From Rhabdophis nuchalis (Eukaryota; Chordata; Lepidosauria; Squamata; Natricidae): 64,000 nucleotides of DNA. This document shows positions 43,708 through 55,667 of this stretch, piece by piece (position 1 is the first letter of the stretch; each line of letters opens with the position of its first letter). The notes under the pieces are model-generated. The model did not search any database. It was not told the origin of the DNA and was given only the letters and a program-made list of their open reading frames with translations. The position numbers and the translations under genes are program-made. The DNA is taken from NCBI GenBank assembly GCA_039707465.1, contig CM077643.1:322963919-323027918 (forward strand). Reading direction: 5' to 3'.

Positions 43708-44351
43708 GCACAGTCACCCAAGCACTCGTCACATCTCGACTTGACTATTGCAATGCTCTCTACATGGGGCTTCCCTTGAGATGCACCCGAAGACTACAGT
43801 TAGTCCAGAATGTGGCCGCGCGGATAATTACGGGAGCGCCCAAACACTCCCATATAACACCTGTCCTGCGCGAGCTCCATTGGCTTCCTGTGGTCTTTCG
43901 GGTGCGCTTCAAGGTCCTAACGACCATCTTCAAAGCGCTCCATGGCTCGGGACCTAGCTATATGCAAGACCGCCTCCTGCCCCATACATCCCTGGGACCG
44001 ACACGCTCCCACAGAGAGGGCCTCCTCAGGGTGCCGTCGGTCGGGCAATGTCGACTGGCGGCACCCAGGGGGAGAGCCTTCTCTGTGGCAGGACCAGCCC
44101 TTTGGAACAACCTGCCCCCTGAAATCTGTACCATTCCTGACCTCCGCCTCTTCCGCAAATGTCTTAAGACTCACCTCTTCCAACTAGCCGGCCTTGCGTA
44201 ACCCCAGCACCGCCAGTTGTAAATGGGGATTTTAAAATGGTCACAACACAGGCACCTAATATCTCTGTATTTATGTTTATTGATGTAATTCTTTGTTCGC
44301 CGCCCTGAGTCCCTTTGTGGTGAGATGGGAGCGGGTTATAAATGTGAAAAA

Positions 44352-44422
<71 letters not shown>

Positions 44423-44424
44423 AT
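43708..44424 (+). mobile_element. 5'-truncated LINE-A copy, frame intact
   Basis: The RT C-terminus is open from RTVTQALVTSRLDYCNALYM (about 43711) to the TAA at 44199-44201, with no frameshift. LQLVQNVAAR, LRELHWLPVV, RSHREGLLRV, APRGRAFSV and LWNNLPPE are all present. The 3' UTR box GTTCGCCGCCCTGAGTCCC is near 44296, and an (AAAT)n tail of about 80 bp follows. Confidence 0.93.
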
Positions 44425-44425
44425 A
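44347..44425. repeat. (AAAT)n microsatellite, LINE-A tail
   Basis: About 19 units at the 3' end of the preceding LINE-A copy. Confidence 0.95.
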
Positions 44426-44699
44426 GGAACCAACAAAAACTTTTTAAAATGGGAAGAGGTACTCAGATTTTAAAAACATGTTTAAGAAATACTGGTTTCA
44501 AGGAACAATGTCAAACTCTTGAAGTTTGAAAAGCAATTGAGTATATATTATGCTAATTGCCAGCAATATCTTGAGATAATAAATGCTTTCTTTCCAGCTT
44601 GGGTAGAATATGACTAAAAACCGAGGTAACTCATTGACAGCCATTGCAAAAAGAACAAAATGGTATAGTAGATACATTCTTTCTTTCACATAAATTTTA

Positions 44700-45025
44700 T
44701 TAATTTTCTATTTATTACATTTCTTAGTGCTTTATAAACATTGTGGTGTCTGGGCATTTAAATTGCTTAACAATACAAAATTCCCTTCTTACTCTCCACC
44801 TCTTTTTTCCAACCATTGATAAAATAAGTTCCATGTTTGACGATCGTCTTTCTGTTTGATTTTCAATGTAATCCATTTCTGCAAAATTTAATATCTTCTT
44901 ATTTATCTTTTCATCGTGCGGTATTTCTTCATTTTTCCAACATGCAAATAATCCTCACTTCCGAGACATGCAATATGTACATTCTGAGCACCCTTGAAAA
45001 GAAGGTTTTCTCTTGGTTTCCTTAT
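44700..45025 (-). mobile_element. Possible L1-type LINE fragment, antisense
   Basis: The antisense style TCCATTTCTGCAAAATTTAA, ATTTATCTTTTCATCG and GGTATTTCTTCATTTTTCC resembles the L1 ORF of snakes as I remember it. No frame could be verified. Confidence 0.3.
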
Positions 45026-45033
45026 CATCATAT

Positions 45034-45210
45034 CACGGGTGGGTTGCTCCTGGTTCAACCCGGTTCAGCCGAACCGGTAGTGTCGACTGTGGGAGGCTCC
45101 GCCAGCCTATCCGGATGCTTCTGCGCATGCGCAGAAGTGTTGTGCGCATGAGAGAGAGCATGCGCAAGCATGAGCAAACCGGTAATAAACCAGCTAGCAA
45201 CCCACCACTG
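45034..45210. mobile_element. hAT MITE (GGTGGGTTGC family) with 8-bp target duplication
   Basis: Termini CACGGGTGGGTTGC and GCAACCCACCACTG are inverted. Flanks CATCATAT (45026-45033) and CACCATAT (45211-45218) differ at one base. Inside are GCCGAACCGGTAGTG and the palindrome CTTCTGCGCATGCGCAGAAG (around 45119-45138). 177 bp. Confidence 0.88.
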
Positions 45211-45218
45211 CACCATAT

Positions 45219-46358
45219 TAATAACAAAATCCCTCTGGGAAGATCAGATGATTAACCATCACATCTTTGCCCCCACTTTCTTTTATGAACAAATGGCTGG
45301 CTGCCATTTGTCCTAATGGCACTCATTACTTTTGGATATGGTCCATTCCTTGACAGTCATGGAATAGTGCGGTCATGTTTTTTTCTGGTGGAAAGGATAA
45401 GTGGGCCTGAACTGGGTGGTTCCTGTTAAGGAATCTTTCAGCCAGAAGCGACCCTGTTGCCTTTTGTATGGGAATTCTTCCCACTCTCCATCTTCAGCAA
45501 TGTCATCAGCCCTGTCACTTTCCTGCGGGGAATTACTAATGGGCTGAGATTCTGCCTTTTTCCCCTCCCTGCCCTTTCAAGCCAGTCAGGGCCATCTACA
45601 TAAATCCGCCAAGAATCTGACAGCAAAACTGTGGGCTCACGGGAGCTTGAGAACCTTTGGAGTGATATTCCTTCTGTTGCAGTGCTTCCCCAGACAGCCC
45701 TTGATTTAGGAGGGAGTGCATCCCTTTCTCCAGTTGAATTAAACAAATAAAAAGGGGAGGAGAGAGAAAAGGGCGATTACAATGTCTGACTGGGGTCTCT
45801 GGGGTTGAAATTGTCTCAAGGGCCCTGGGAGAAAAAGATGCTGGGCTGTAATGGATGAAAGAGGAAACAATATTCTGTTGTTGATTTGTGTCTCTGTGTG
45901 TTGTAACTTGGAAGGCTCTTGTAAGCAGGATTGGTTATCTGGGAATTTGGGAAATAAATTCACTTTGACATAGCCTTCCAAAACTCAATGCCCTTCTGGT
46001 TTGAATTTCAGCACCCATAACCCCCCCCCCCACCCCACCCAAGAGGGTTTTCTGGGAGCCGAAAAGTGAACAGTTTCTGTTGCTTTGATCTCCTGGGCCC
46101 AAAATGATGTGATCAGTGTCCTCTGCTCCTCTGATCATGGCTACTTCTGTATTTACAACATTCACCTTTGATTCTCTGCTTAAATTGGGACAAGTTTACT
46201 TGGTATCCTTTATCTGAGTTTAATGAAAGCCATGGTCTTCTACATTTATTTTTCTGGTTGGTTCAGTTCTTCCCTGTTTTGAGTAATACCTTGAAATGTA
46301 GATGTCTTGCAAGTTGTTTAGGCTGATAGTCTGCCATGCGTATCTAGTAGTCATTACC
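45219..46358. other. No gene; poly-C tract near 46020-46040
   Basis: Mixed composition, slightly richer in GC than the neighbours. Overlapping short frames have no recognisable domain. Confidence 0.45.
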
Positions 46359-46366
46359 TCTTAGGG

Positions 46367-46561
46367 CAGTGGTTCTCAACCTGTGGGTCGGGACCCCTTT
46401 GGGGGTCGAATGACCCTTTCACAGGGGTCACCTAAGACCATCGAAAAATACATATTTTCGATGGTCTTAGGAACCGAGACACCAATTTTATGGTTGGGGG
46501 TCACCACAACATGAGGAACTGTATTAAAGGGTCACGGCATTGGGAAGGTTGAGAACCACTG
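46367..46561. mobile_element. SPIN-like hAT MITE with perfect 8-bp target duplication
   Basis: 195 bp. The left end CAGTGGTTCTCAACCTGTGG and right end AAGGTTGAGAACCACTG are perfect inverted repeats over 15 bases. TCTTAGGG flanks it exactly (46359-46366 and 46562-46569). The internal CCTAAGACCATCG and CGATGGTCTTAGG form a second inverted repeat. Both the termini and this core match the published SPIN family as I know it, which spread between tetrapods by horizontal transfer. Confidence 0.92.
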
Positions 46562-46569
46562 TCTTAGGG

Positions 46570-47402
46570 CATCCTATTACAGCACAGCCTACTCAAACAA
46601 AGAATCAAGTAAATCAAAATGTTATATGTATCCACAAAACTAACTGCCTTCGGAGGTTACTCAGTTATAGGAAGTTCTAAGGTTTGGTGGTGGGGGGATA
46701 GTCATCTTTTCAATTTTCCTGATGAAAATTGTTTTCCTCAGGAAATTGAGATCCATTGAATGATGTGCCTACCATTTTGTGTAAAGACCGCAACTGAATC
46801 AAATATAGCATTGTGTTAATTCAGCTAATTCAAATAATATTTTGGTGCTATTGTGATGAAATAGTAGAAATAACTGATCTCTTTTTCTCCCACACTGATC
46901 AGCTTCCACTCCAAATTAAAGGAGTTTATAATTAAATTAGACTTTTCCAACTTTATGCACTATTATCATTGACATCTATGGCGGGAAAAGGAGCAGATGA
47001 TATCGTGTATATTATGATTCTATCATATAAATGATGTCATGGCCCATATGATATCTTCATGGCTTGTACCAGATGCCTCCGCCATTCAGGTCTATTAAGG
47101 CAATCTTATCCAAGGCAGACCCAGTTTGGGCACATGACATAAGCATGGTCTGAATTTTGGTTTTTATGCTTTTCATTTCAAAAATGGACCATCAACTCAA
47201 TGTGCAATGCATAGTTTCACCACATTCCCTCCATACCAATATCCTAGTGAACACCCACACATGCATATAAAGTTCATATTTGAAACAAGATTGGCGCCCA
47301 TTCCTATAACACTCAAAAATATGCATGGTTGTGGTTTTTTTTAAAAAGCCAGAGTCCAACTTAGTCTTTCTTAGTCTATAGAAAAGAGTAGATGTCCAAT
47401 GT
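46570..47402. other. No gene recognised
   Basis: AT-rich DNA. The small open frame near 47192-47440 overlaps a CR1 tail and has no domain. Confidence 0.45.
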
Positions 47403-47737
47403 AATACAATAGCAGAGTTGGAAGGGACCTTGGAGGTCATCTAGTCCAACTCCCTGCCTAGGCAGGAAGCCCTATACCGTTTCAGACAAATGGCTATCCA
47501 ACATCTTCTTAAAGACTTGCAGTGTTGGGGCATTCATAACTTCTGGAGGCAAGCTGTTCCACTGATTAATTGTTCTAACTGTCAGGAAATTTGTCCTCAG
47601 TTCAAAGTTGCTTCTCTCCTTGATTAGTTTCTACCCATTGCTTCTTGTTCTACCCTCAGGTGCCTTGGTGAATAGTTTGACTCCGTCTTCTTTGTGGCAA
47701 CCCCTGAGATATTGGAACACTGCTATCCCTAGTTCTT
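47403..47737 (-). mobile_element. 5'-truncated CR1 LINE, 3' end
   Basis: Plus reading: ACAATAGCAGAGTTGGAAGG, ATCTAGTCCAACTCCCTGCC, then the antisense C-terminal codons (TTCTGGAGGCAAGCTGTTCC). Truncated at CTGCTATCCCTAGTTCTTA, directly abutting the next CR1 in the same orientation. Confidence 0.92.
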
Positions 47738-48425
47738 AATACAATACAATAGCAGAGTTGGAAGGGACCTTGTAGGTCTTCTAGTCCAACCCCCTGCATG
47801 GGCAGGAACCTTATACCATTTCAGACAAATGGCTGTCTAACATCTTTTTAAAGACTTCCAGGGTTGGGGCATTCACAACTGCTGGAGGCAAGCTGTTCCA
47901 GAGGTTAATTGTTCTTACTGTTAGGAAATTTCTCCTTAGTTCTAAGTTGCTTCTCTCCTTGGTTAGTTTCCACCCATTGCTCCTTGTCCTGCCCCCAGGT
48001 GCCTTGGAGAAATCTTCTTTTCATTAAACTAGACATACCCAGTTCCTGCAGCCGTTCTTCATATGTTTTAGTCTCCAGTCTCCTAATCATCTTTGTTGCT
48101 CTTTTCTGCACTCTTTCCAGAGTCTCCACATCTTTTTTACATCTTGGCGACCAAAACTGAATGCAGTATTCCAAGTGTGGCCTTACCAAGGCATTACAAA
48201 GTGGTATTAACCCTTCTCATGAACTAGATTCTATCCCTCTGTTTATGTAGCCTAGAACTGTGTTGGCTTTTTTGGCAGCTGCTGCACACTGCTGGCTCAT
48301 ATTTAAATGGTTATCCACTAGGACTCCAAGATCCCTCTCACAGTTGCTACTATTGAGCAAGGTACCACCTATATTGTACCTGTGCATTTGGTTTTGCTTG
48401 CCTAAATGTAGAACCTTACTTTGCT
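47738..48425 (-). mobile_element. Second CR1 LINE copy, same orientation
   Basis: A new 3' end (ATACAATACAATAGCAGAG) starts here. The minus-strand frame gives [47 protein letters not shown], then a deletion of about 95 bp after LMKRR. Upstream codons reach NTVLGY..GIE near 48260. The limit near 48425 is approximate. Confidence 0.9.
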
Positions 48426-49730
48426 ACGTTTGGAATATTTTCCCCCTGAAATCTCAAAGATGTCCAATTCTAACCAAAGGTGCTCTCTCCAGATGTTTTG
48501 GGCTTGTAGATTTCTATCGGCAGTTTCCCCTGCCCACATAGGAATTGAGAAAGCGACAAGTGGATGGTCTGTCATTGGGCTGTTGTAAATAAGATGAAAA
48601 CAGGCACAAAACTCAGAAAGATATGCCAGCCTTAAGAAGCTCTTTGAACAAGGGTCAGTGTTCACAGTTGGGCTCCATGCATTACCCTTCAAGACTTCCA
48701 ACCGAAAAGCATTTCACCGTTGAGATGGTCCTGTCCTAAGCCACCTGCCACACTAATGAGGACAAAGCTTCCTTTATGAATAGCCACAAAGATCCCATCT
48801 CTCTGATATTATCCCGTCTAATACCCATTGCACTATATAAAGTGCATTTTGCTTTGAGGAGAACAAAAAAAAAAACCCACAAAGAAAGCCCTACAAGCAA
48901 AAGAATTCCTCAGGTTAAATAGCTGAGAGATAAACATTCCAGGTGCATTTTCCATAAGGATCTGCAGGGGAGGCTAGGGAAGCAAAATTGGCCAAAGAGG
49001 TTCCAAAGAGGTGGTCTAGAGAACTACCCCTCCCCTTCCCACCCACATCCTATGCCTGACACTTTTTTTTTAAGAGCATAATATACACACACACTTGGTG
49101 GTGGTGTTTTTTGGAAGCACAGCAGACAGCCTGCAGTGCAGATGGATTTCCACTTGAGAAAACTAGCAACTTTCTAAAAAGATTTTTCTGATTAGTTCCA
49201 ACTTTGGCCCTTCTAAGATAAAGTTCCACTGGTCGTGGTTCTTGAGATCCTTATTTTTTTGCCATCCTTATTTTTTTTATCATTGATGCAACTTTATATT
49301 TTGGGAGAGAGCCATCGATATGTTTATTTGGAACCAACAGCAAGCTGGCCCTTAAAAATGCAAGTCTTTGAACAGAAAGGCGGAGAGAGATGAAAGCAGG
49401 GCTGAACAACAGGGAACAAAAACAGCCCTTCATGCTGAGCGGATGGTGCAATGGTGGGGGTGGTCCCGAGTAGAGCCTCCATCTCTTGAGGCTGAGGCAG
49501 TTTCCACAAAGGCAGATTCCTTCGTTCTTTAGCAACTGGCATCAGCTTGACTTGTTTCTCTGTGCTACCCAGTGGCCAAGGAGAACATTGTCGAAAAGGA
49601 CAGATCTTCAGCATTTATGTTCTCTCATGATGCAGAAAGGCAGGCAAAATATGTCCTCGCCTTCTTTTACTTTCCTCCTTCTGTTTGGAAGGTATAAAAA
49701 AAAGCTATCTAGGAGGGAGCAGAATGCAGG

Positions 49731-49762
<32 letters not shown>

Positions 49763-51048
49763 CCTATTGGGAGGCCCCATTGGTTAAAGGCTATGCACAG
49801 GCACTCTGAAGTGAGGGTTTAATGAAGTAGCCTGTGAGAGAATGGAAGGGACAGTCCCTGCTGTACAGATGGCTCTTTGTCCCCATTGACACCTGCCATC
49901 TGCTTGTTTATCTAAATGATGTTGGAGGGGGCATCACAAGCTCCCAATCTGCTCTACTGCCTCCACCAGACTCCGGTGACCTCCTGACCTCTGTGTCAGA
50001 CAGGTCCGTAGAGTTTGTTCTTTCAGTTCAATGGGCTCTTCCTTCTCCATGTTTACAGCCTCTTCCCAGGCTGTGATATTCACAGCAGCAGCAGCAGCTC
50101 TGCCAAGAGAAGGAAGAGCAGCTGCCTTTGGTCTAAACTAGCTGGGGGTCTCTTGGCCTCCCCTCCCCCCCTCCCCACTCTAAGCCCAGGGAGAGAAAAA
50201 GGCTCAATCTTCTATGTATGTAGGTATAAATCTCATCTTCATGCATAAGAAAAGCCAAGAATTGGAAGGGGTTTTTTGGCCGGGGGGGGGGGGGGCAGAA
50301 AGAAGGAAAACTTGTAATATGTGAAAGAGGTACTGGGGCCTACTTCACAAAAGAGGAATTCTGCATAGCTTTCTGATCTTGAAAACAGAATCCATTGGGG
50401 AGAAATGTATCATAAACCTGAAAAAGAACACAAGAAATCTTCCTTTTTGTATCATAGATGAATTCAAGAAAAATGAAATGTCAGAGACTTGATACCCTGC
50501 TGCTTGTAGTAAAATTATTTGTAAAAAAAAAGCTTAAAAATAAAAAAAATAAAAGTAGGGAAGGTGGTTGGAGATGCATAGATAGATCAGCAGGCAGATA
50601 TGTATGTACTGTAGATATAATTTTCCAGTACATAAGCATCATCGAGTGGTTTCTTTCCTCTCAAAATCATACTTTCAACTTTTGAGGCAGTAACAGATCC
50701 ATCAATAGTATAGCAATAGTGAGCTTTCCATTGCCACTAGAGACACAGGTGGGATGGAAATGGTCTGGTAGTTGTTAAGAGTCTGGATGCAAAGAAATAG
50801 GCTACCTTGATTGAACTCAAGAATGAGTAAGTTAATATTTGTTCATTGAAGTAGTCTGTCAATATCAGTGTTGTCTGTTAGCAAAGTGGCATTGCCCCTC
50901 AGGGACAAATCCATGAATCACCTTAGACATTTGTAGCTACTGCTGAATGGGGCATGTGGAGACTGTGACGAGGAGACGTTTGGATAGCTTCTGCTGTGGG
51001 CCAGTTGCAGCCCTTTCTGGACCCTGTACATCTAGCTCTAATCTCTTA
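48426..51048. other. No gene; (GA)n near 49733-49766 and poly-G at 50282-50295
   Basis: A 2.6-kb stretch of mixed composition with the fewest recognised repeats in the right half. Overlapping open frames on both strands have no domain or splice structure. A single-copy host regulatory element could sit here, but the sequence alone does not show one. Confidence 0.45.
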
Positions 51049-51510
51049 CTGTATTTTTCGGAGTATAAGATGCACCTTTCCCCCCCCAAAAAAGAGGCTG
51101 AATATCTGGGTGCGTCTTATACACTGAATACAGTATTTTTGACCTACTGAAACCCCACTCCCTTTGAAAAAATGGTAATGCAGAGGGTTTGGGAGGCTTG
51201 TAAAGTGCTCCTGGAGGCTGGGGAGGCCAAAGCGAGCAAAAAAGGGCCATTTTTGCTCAGTTTCCCCCCCCCCAACCCCCAGGAGCACTCTACAAACCTC
51301 CCAAACCCTCTATATGCCTTTTGCTGTGCAAAAAACAGCCCATTTTCACACAAAAATGGGCTATTAGTTGCTCATTCCCCCCCCCCCCAGGAGCACTCTA
51401 AGAGTTTTGCAAAAAAAAACGAGGTGTGCAGAGGGTTTGGGAGGCCTGAAGAGTGCAAAAACCTTTTTTTTTAATTTACCTCTTCAAAATCATGGTGCGT
51501 ACAGTATCTT
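51049..51510. mobile_element. DNA-transposon-like repeat (TATTTTTCGGAGTATAAGA terminus)
   Basis: The left terminus TACTGTATTTTTCGGAGTAT with AAGATGCACC and GGGTGCGTCTTATACACTG is a common vertebrate DNA-transposon end. The middle alternates AGGAGCACTC / GAGTGCTCCT-type and GGGTTTGGGAGG inverted modules. The right end GGTGCGTACAGTATC is worn. Family not named. Confidence 0.55.
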
Positions 51511-51519
51511 GTGGGCTTC

Positions 51520-52000
51520 TGAATTAATTCCCAATTGTTTCTTGGTACTATTCAAAATGCTGGGTTTGGCTTATAAAGCCCTCTGTATCAGGTGAAAAAG
51601 GATCAGGACCATATATTAAGTTGCAGCTCAAAAGATTTATTGCTCAAGCCTATCAACAAGCATTTAGCCAACTAAAGTTCAACAGTAAATTGGCTCTGGA
51701 TATGGGTCAGCAGAATTCAAGAGTAGTTGGACTTGGATTGTTTGTGGCAATGTATCAATTCTAAGTCGATGACGTGCTTGACTCTGTCCCCAGTTCTGTC
51801 TGCTCTTCTCCTACATCATATAGCTTGGTAGCAAGGTGGTTGCTGGCCCTCTTACTCCAACCAATGTTAGCTCAGCTGCTGCTGCTGCCGCCTCTTTTTC
51901 ATAAGGTGAAAGAGGCTGTGGTTAGAATCCTTTATCCCCCAAAACCTTGTGTCCTATATTTTGGAGTACCTTTCTTCTAAAAGTTACATTGACTTCCTTA
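51520..52000 (+). mobile_element. Possible decayed L2-like LINE fragment
   Basis: GGCTTATAAAGCCCTCTGTA and the preceding TTCAAAATGCTGGG recall the FK.L.LTYKAL segment of L2 RT C-termini. No clear frame. Confidence 0.3.
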
Positions 52001-53022
52001 CTAATGGCCTTATAGAAATTAGCAAAGGCTGAACTATTTCAGAATTTTGGGATGGGATTGTTCACCAGCTTTATGCTTTGTTTTGTGTTCTTATGTTTTG
52101 GTTTATGAATCTACAACTTCGGTGTTTTCCAAATAGGACCTGATCCCGCTATGCTTTTTGGGAAAACAACCATGTTTGGTAAGTTCATTGTATTTTGTAG
52201 TAATCAACAATTTTGATTTAATAAACAAACTCAACTCTAGCAAATATTGCCCATGTAATCCTAATTAATGTACAAAGAGCTTAATATCAGTAAGAAATTT
52301 TAAGTAGCTTTTTAAAACTTATTTTGCTTGCCAATTGGACTTATTGGAACATCTCAGAGAAGCAATAAAAAAAAACTTATAGAATTGTTGGACCACATTA
52401 ATCAGATCAAAATTAAGCTACCAGGTAGGGCACTGATTGTCTTAAGCAATCAATCAAATATCCTAAAAATGGCAGATTGATTACCCTTTCTTCAATTCTC
52501 GTAGTTGGGAGGGTGCACTTTAATCAATTAGGAATTAAAACAAACCTATCAGTTATCTGTCTGAACTCATGAGCTCATCCTTGGTAATTTGTTAATCTTA
52601 CTGTTGAGATCCCCCCCCCCCTAATATTTAATCAGAATCTGACTTTCTAGCCATCTTATTTTATCACCTATTTCACTTTGGTGCTGAGGCTTACCTAAAA
52701 TGACCTTCTGAAGGAAATGATTGTTTCGGGACAAAGATAACCTCAACACATAGTCAGATACAAGATTTTATCATGTCTTTTCATTGTATTTTGCTATATG
52801 GTTTCCACCATATGAAATTTTGGCATTACTATCACAAGTTGTTAATTGAGTTAGATTTTAGTCATGCAGTAAGGAACACACATATGGAAACCATCTGCTT
52901 GGATTAACACATCTCCAACTTCTCTTGGCTTCTACTGGAAAGACATGTACACAGAGAAAAAGGAAGATACACACGCACATTACTATTCTGAATTAGACTG
53001 TCTTACACAAGCCTGCATTCAT
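52001..53022. other. No gene; poly-C at 52609-52621
   Basis: AT-rich sequence without supported features. Confidence 0.45.
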
Positions 53023-53367
53023 AGGTAAAGGTAAAAGTTCCCCTTGCACATATGTGCTAGCCATTCCCAACTCTAGGGGTCGGTGCTTATCTCCATTTCA
53101 AAGCCGAAGAGCTAGCGCTGTCCGAAGACGTCTCCGAGGTCATGTGGCCAGCATGACTAAATGCTAAAAGCACACAGAACGCTGTTATCTTCCCACCAAA
53201 GTGGTTCCTATTTTTCTACTTGCATTTTTACATGCTTTCGAACTGCTAGGTTGGCAGAAGCTCGGACAAGTAATGGGAGCTCACTCCTCACTCCTTTACG
53301 TGGCGCTAGGGATTTTAACTGCCAAGCTTTCTGAGAATGTCTTAGCCACTCAGCCACTGTACATCCC
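53023..53367 (-). mobile_element. tRNA-derived SINE with (TTTACC)n tail
   Basis: The tail GGTAAAGGTAAAAGTTCCCC is at the left; GCATGACTAAATGC, TTCTACTTGCATTTTTACAT and CTAGGTTGGCAGAAGCT follow; the tRNA-like head CCACTCAGCCACTGTACATC is at the right. Matches 36187-36521 in order and orientation. Confidence 0.85.
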
Positions 53368-54527
53368 TGTACTCATATCCCACCCTAAATTCCTACAAAT
53401 GTACAGGTTGGAGCCCCCACAAGTTATTTTCTGTCTGTCAAGTGTATTGAGTGTATCCATATAGTGATGCAAAGATGGAGCTCCAGGCTCTGTTCCTCGT
53501 AGGATGGAGAACATTCTCAATTTCATGTGTATTGATTGAATATATTTTTACTTTCAGTTATAACATCTTGAAATGATGCCATATCAGAAGGAAGTGGGCA
53601 AACAACTGCACACAAACAAGGACCACTGCTGAAAGAGAACTAAGGTTATATACACCTATATATAATATACCTATATGAGACAACACTGTTTTATCTCCTG
53701 GATCTCTTTTTCATAAAGTGGTCGAGTTGAGTATGCAGAGTTTACATCACAACATAATTCATCACTTTCCCTATCCTGTTCCTCCCGCTCCCCTACATCT
53801 GTGGCACTAAATAAGGGTTGATATGTGGGATCTACCAAATTAAATCTACACTTGGGGTCTGTTTTCTGCTTGTGTATGTGGGTGTGGGTGTGTTTATTTT
53901 GTTTTTGCATGCGAATGTTGAAAAGCTGCACCATGCTCCATCAGTACTGAATCCAAAGCCCTGTAATATGCTGATAAATTGTTTCAAAAAGAGAGCTTAA
54001 AATTGTAACCAGCCGTTTTCCCAGATGTTCATCTTCCAAACAGCAAGTTGCCATCCTTTAATTGCAGACTGTGCTTCTCTCCAGCTCACTGAGACTCTTT
54101 AAGTCAGTCAGTTCATTAGGGAAACGTATCATTGCCACCCATATATTCTAATGTTTATCTCTTTTAGGGAATCTACATTTTGTAATACTATTCTGCACTC
54201 ATATAGCAATTCAAAGGGGGTCCAAAGTATAGTAGATCACAACATAGCATAAAACACAGAAATGTCTCTAGTGCCTTTAATATGTACTCGTTACACATAT
54301 GGATTTTTTTTAAAAAAAACTGATGATAATAAAAGCTGTGATTGGTGTGATCTATTCACATGGTACCCCTGATTTATGTGCTGCTTTGGAAGTACCCTTT
54401 TAGTCAATTGTTATAACTTTATTGATTAGTTAATTGGCTATCTCAAAACAACTAAGGTTATCATAATATCTGGTATTTCCAAGAGAAATTGAGGATTCAA
54501 ATACTAAATGTGTGTCCAGTCAGGAGC
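53368..54527. other. No gene recognised
   Basis: AT-rich, no assigned repeats. Confidence 0.45.
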
Positions 54528-54830
54528 TAAAAATTACAATCAAACTATTTACTAAGCCTGCATTACTATTACTATTAATCTTCTCATTGTTCCTATCACC
54601 CATCTCCTCCCACTTACGACTTTATGACTATAACTTTGTTGCTTCTATCCTTATGATTTATATTGATTGTTTCCTAGTGTGATTTGATTGCTTATTTGTA
54701 CCCTATGACTATCATTAAGTGTTGTACCTTATGATTCATGATGAATGTATCTTTTCTTTTATGTACACTGAGAGCATCTGCACCAAAGACAAATTCCTTG
54801 TGTGTCCAATCACACTTGGCCAATAAAGAA
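54528..54830 (+). mobile_element. CR1/L3-type LINE 3' UTR with ATTCT tail
   Basis: Landmarks CATTACTATTACTATTAATC, CACCCATCTCCTCCCACTTA, TATGTACACTGAGAGCATCT, TTCCTTGTGTGTCCAATCAC and TTGGCCAATAAAGAATTCTA are the 3' end of a LINE that is abundant in snakes. Its ATTCT tail enters the next array. Related to 33490-33790. Confidence 0.8.
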
Positions 54831-54981
54831 TTCTATTCTATTCTATTGTATTCTATTGTATTCTATTCTATTCTATTCTACTCTACTCTACTCTACTCTA
54901 CTCTACTCTACTCTACACTACTCTACTCTACTCTACTCTACTCTACTCTACACTACACTACACTACACTACACTACACTAT
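54831..54981. repeat. Pentanucleotide array (ATTCT, CTCTA, CACTA variants) between two LINE tails
   Basis: About 30 five-base units run from TTCTA to CTCTA to CACTA blocks, between the plus-strand LINE 3' end and the minus-strand CR1 3' end. Confidence 0.95.
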
Positions 54982-55667
54982 AGCAGAGTTGAAAGGGACC
55001 TTGGAGGTCTTCTAGTCCAGGGCTCTGCAAAGTCGGCTCTTTTAAGACTGGTGGACTTCAACTCCCAGAATTCTCCAGCCAGCATGCTGGCTGGGGAATT
55101 CTGGGAGTTGAAGTCCACCAGTCTTAAAAGAGCCGACTTTGCAGACCACTGTTCTAGTCCAACTCCCTGCCTAGGCAGGAAGCCCTATACTGTTTCAGAC
55201 AAATGGCTATCCAACATCTTCTTAAAGACTTGCAGTGTTGGGGCATTCACAACTTCTGGAGGCAAGCTGTTCCACTGATTAATTGTTCTAACTGTCAGGA
55301 AATTTCTCCTCAGTTCTAAGTTGCTTCTCTCCTTGATTAGTTTCCACCCATTGCTTCTTGTTCTACCCTCAGGTGCCTTAGAGAATAGTTTGACTCCCTC
55401 TTCTTTGTGGCAGCCTCTGAGATATCAGAACACTGCTATAATGTCTCCCCTAGTCCTTCTTTTTATTAAACTAGACATACCGAGTTTCTGCAACCGTTCT
55501 TCATATGTTTTAGTCTCCAGTCCCCTAATCATCTTGGTTGCTCTTCTCTGCTCTTTCCAGAGTCTCCACATCTTTTCTACATCTTGGCGACCAAAACTGG
55601 ATGCAGTATTCCAAGTGTGGCCTTACCAAGGCATTATAAAGTGGTATTAACACTTTCCGTGATCTTG
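54982..55667 (-). mobile_element. CR1 LINE 3' portion interrupted by a palindromic MITE
   Basis: Plus reading: AGCAGAGTTGAAAGGGACCT, the MITE at 55018-55151, then CCAACTCCCTGCCTAGGCAG and antisense C-terminal codons up to ACCAAAACTGGATGCAGTAT and GCATTATAAAGTGG. Several frame lesions. A second pentanucleotide run follows at its 5' side. Confidence 0.92.
55018..55151. mobile_element. Palindromic hAT MITE inserted in CR1
   Basis: Long inverted arms meet at CCAGCCAGCATGCTGGCTGG. Termini CAGGGCTCTGCAAAG and CTTTGCAGACCACTG. TTCTAGTC flanks it exactly (55010-55017 and 55152-55159). Same family as 34679-34803. Younger than the CR1. Confidence 0.93.

Noticed and set aside
45438..46165. Minus-strand frames as exons of a host gene
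   Set aside because: No similarity to a known protein could be recognised, the frames overlap each other, and splice sites were not convincing.
48426..51048. Host gene promoter or CpG island in the repeat-poor part of the right half
   Set aside because: CpG is not enriched, there is no TATA/initiator arrangement I can defend and no adjacent exon.
54738..55278. Proteins rich in LLYSTLLYST repeats
   Set aside because: Pure translation of the pentanucleotide microsatellite plus CR1 antisense.
55321..55650. Hydrophobic open frame resembling a membrane protein
   Set aside because: It is the antisense of the CR1 RT C-terminus, and the same frame appears at 47909 and 57044 in other CR1 copies.
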